Assembly (NCBI GenBank): GCA_027482985.1
Contig: JAIXVO010000830.1
Location: forward strand, 1 to 5,705
Source: Cyanobacteriota bacterium
GTDB lineage: Bacteria > Cyanobacteriota > Cyanobacteriia > Leptolyngbyales > Leptolyngbyaceae
Direction: 5' to 3'
Length of the DNA: 5,705 nucleotides
In this document: piece by piece, positions 5,696 to 5,705 of the stretch
How positions within the stretch are numbered: position 1 is the first letter of the stretch
Layout: each line of letters starts with the position of its first letter
Translations under genes and position numbers: made by a program
Notes under the pieces: generated by a model
Seen by the model: the letters and a program-made list of their open reading frames with translations, nothing else
Database searches by the model: none
What the model was told of the DNA's origin: nothing

Positions 5696-5705
5696 GTAAA
5701 AATCC

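Noticed and set aside
1..5705. CRISPR array, insertion sequence, phage or defence system, or other novel multi-gene system
   Set aside because: There are no regularly spaced repeats, transposase, integrase, nuclease or toxin-like genes; HIP1 density is uniform with a native chromosomal region.

Overview
The window looks like an ordinary chromosomal segment from a cyanobacterium, probably filamentous or Leptolyngbya-like; the genus is inference. Three things support this. Eight perfect copies of the HIP1 octamer GCGATCGC occur in 5.7 kb, where less than one would be expected by chance. There is an SLH-plus-coiled-coil outer-membrane porin of the type found in cyanobacteria. There is also an NblR-like OmpR-family response regulator behind a textbook NtcA-type promoter.

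Layout from left to right: a compact [2Fe-2S] ferredoxin-like protein (8-247, minus); a 306-bp intergenic stretch with a plus-strand terminator-like hairpin; a 574-residue secreted protein of unknown function (554-2278, minus); a 238-bp gap with a possible terminator; an SLH-domain porin of the OprB-like family (2517-4229, minus, start revised on the basis of its Shine-Dalgarno sequence); a 143-bp gap with a dyad and a weak promoter candidate; the NblR-like regulator (4373-5164, minus, GTG start); a 282-bp divergent promoter region; and a small conserved cyanobacterial protein (5447-5695, plus).

The four minus-strand genes are separated by 143, 238 and 306 bp, so they are more likely separate transcription units than one operon. 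The porin and the 574-residue protein are both exported cell-envelope or periplasmic products. The ferredoxin is a cytoplasmic redox protein. The regulator is the only gene with a readable control logic: an NtcA box 22 nt upstream of a -10 element points to induction by nitrogen limitation, which fits the role of NblR in phycobilisome degradation during starvation.

I found no evidence of a new multi-gene system, a mobile element, a CRISPR array, or a tRNA or rRNA gene. The most useful leads are the NtcA-nblR promoter, the atypical receiver pocket, the unexplained secreted protein with a dockerin-like calcium loop, and the plus-strand terminator that has no recognised gene in front of it.
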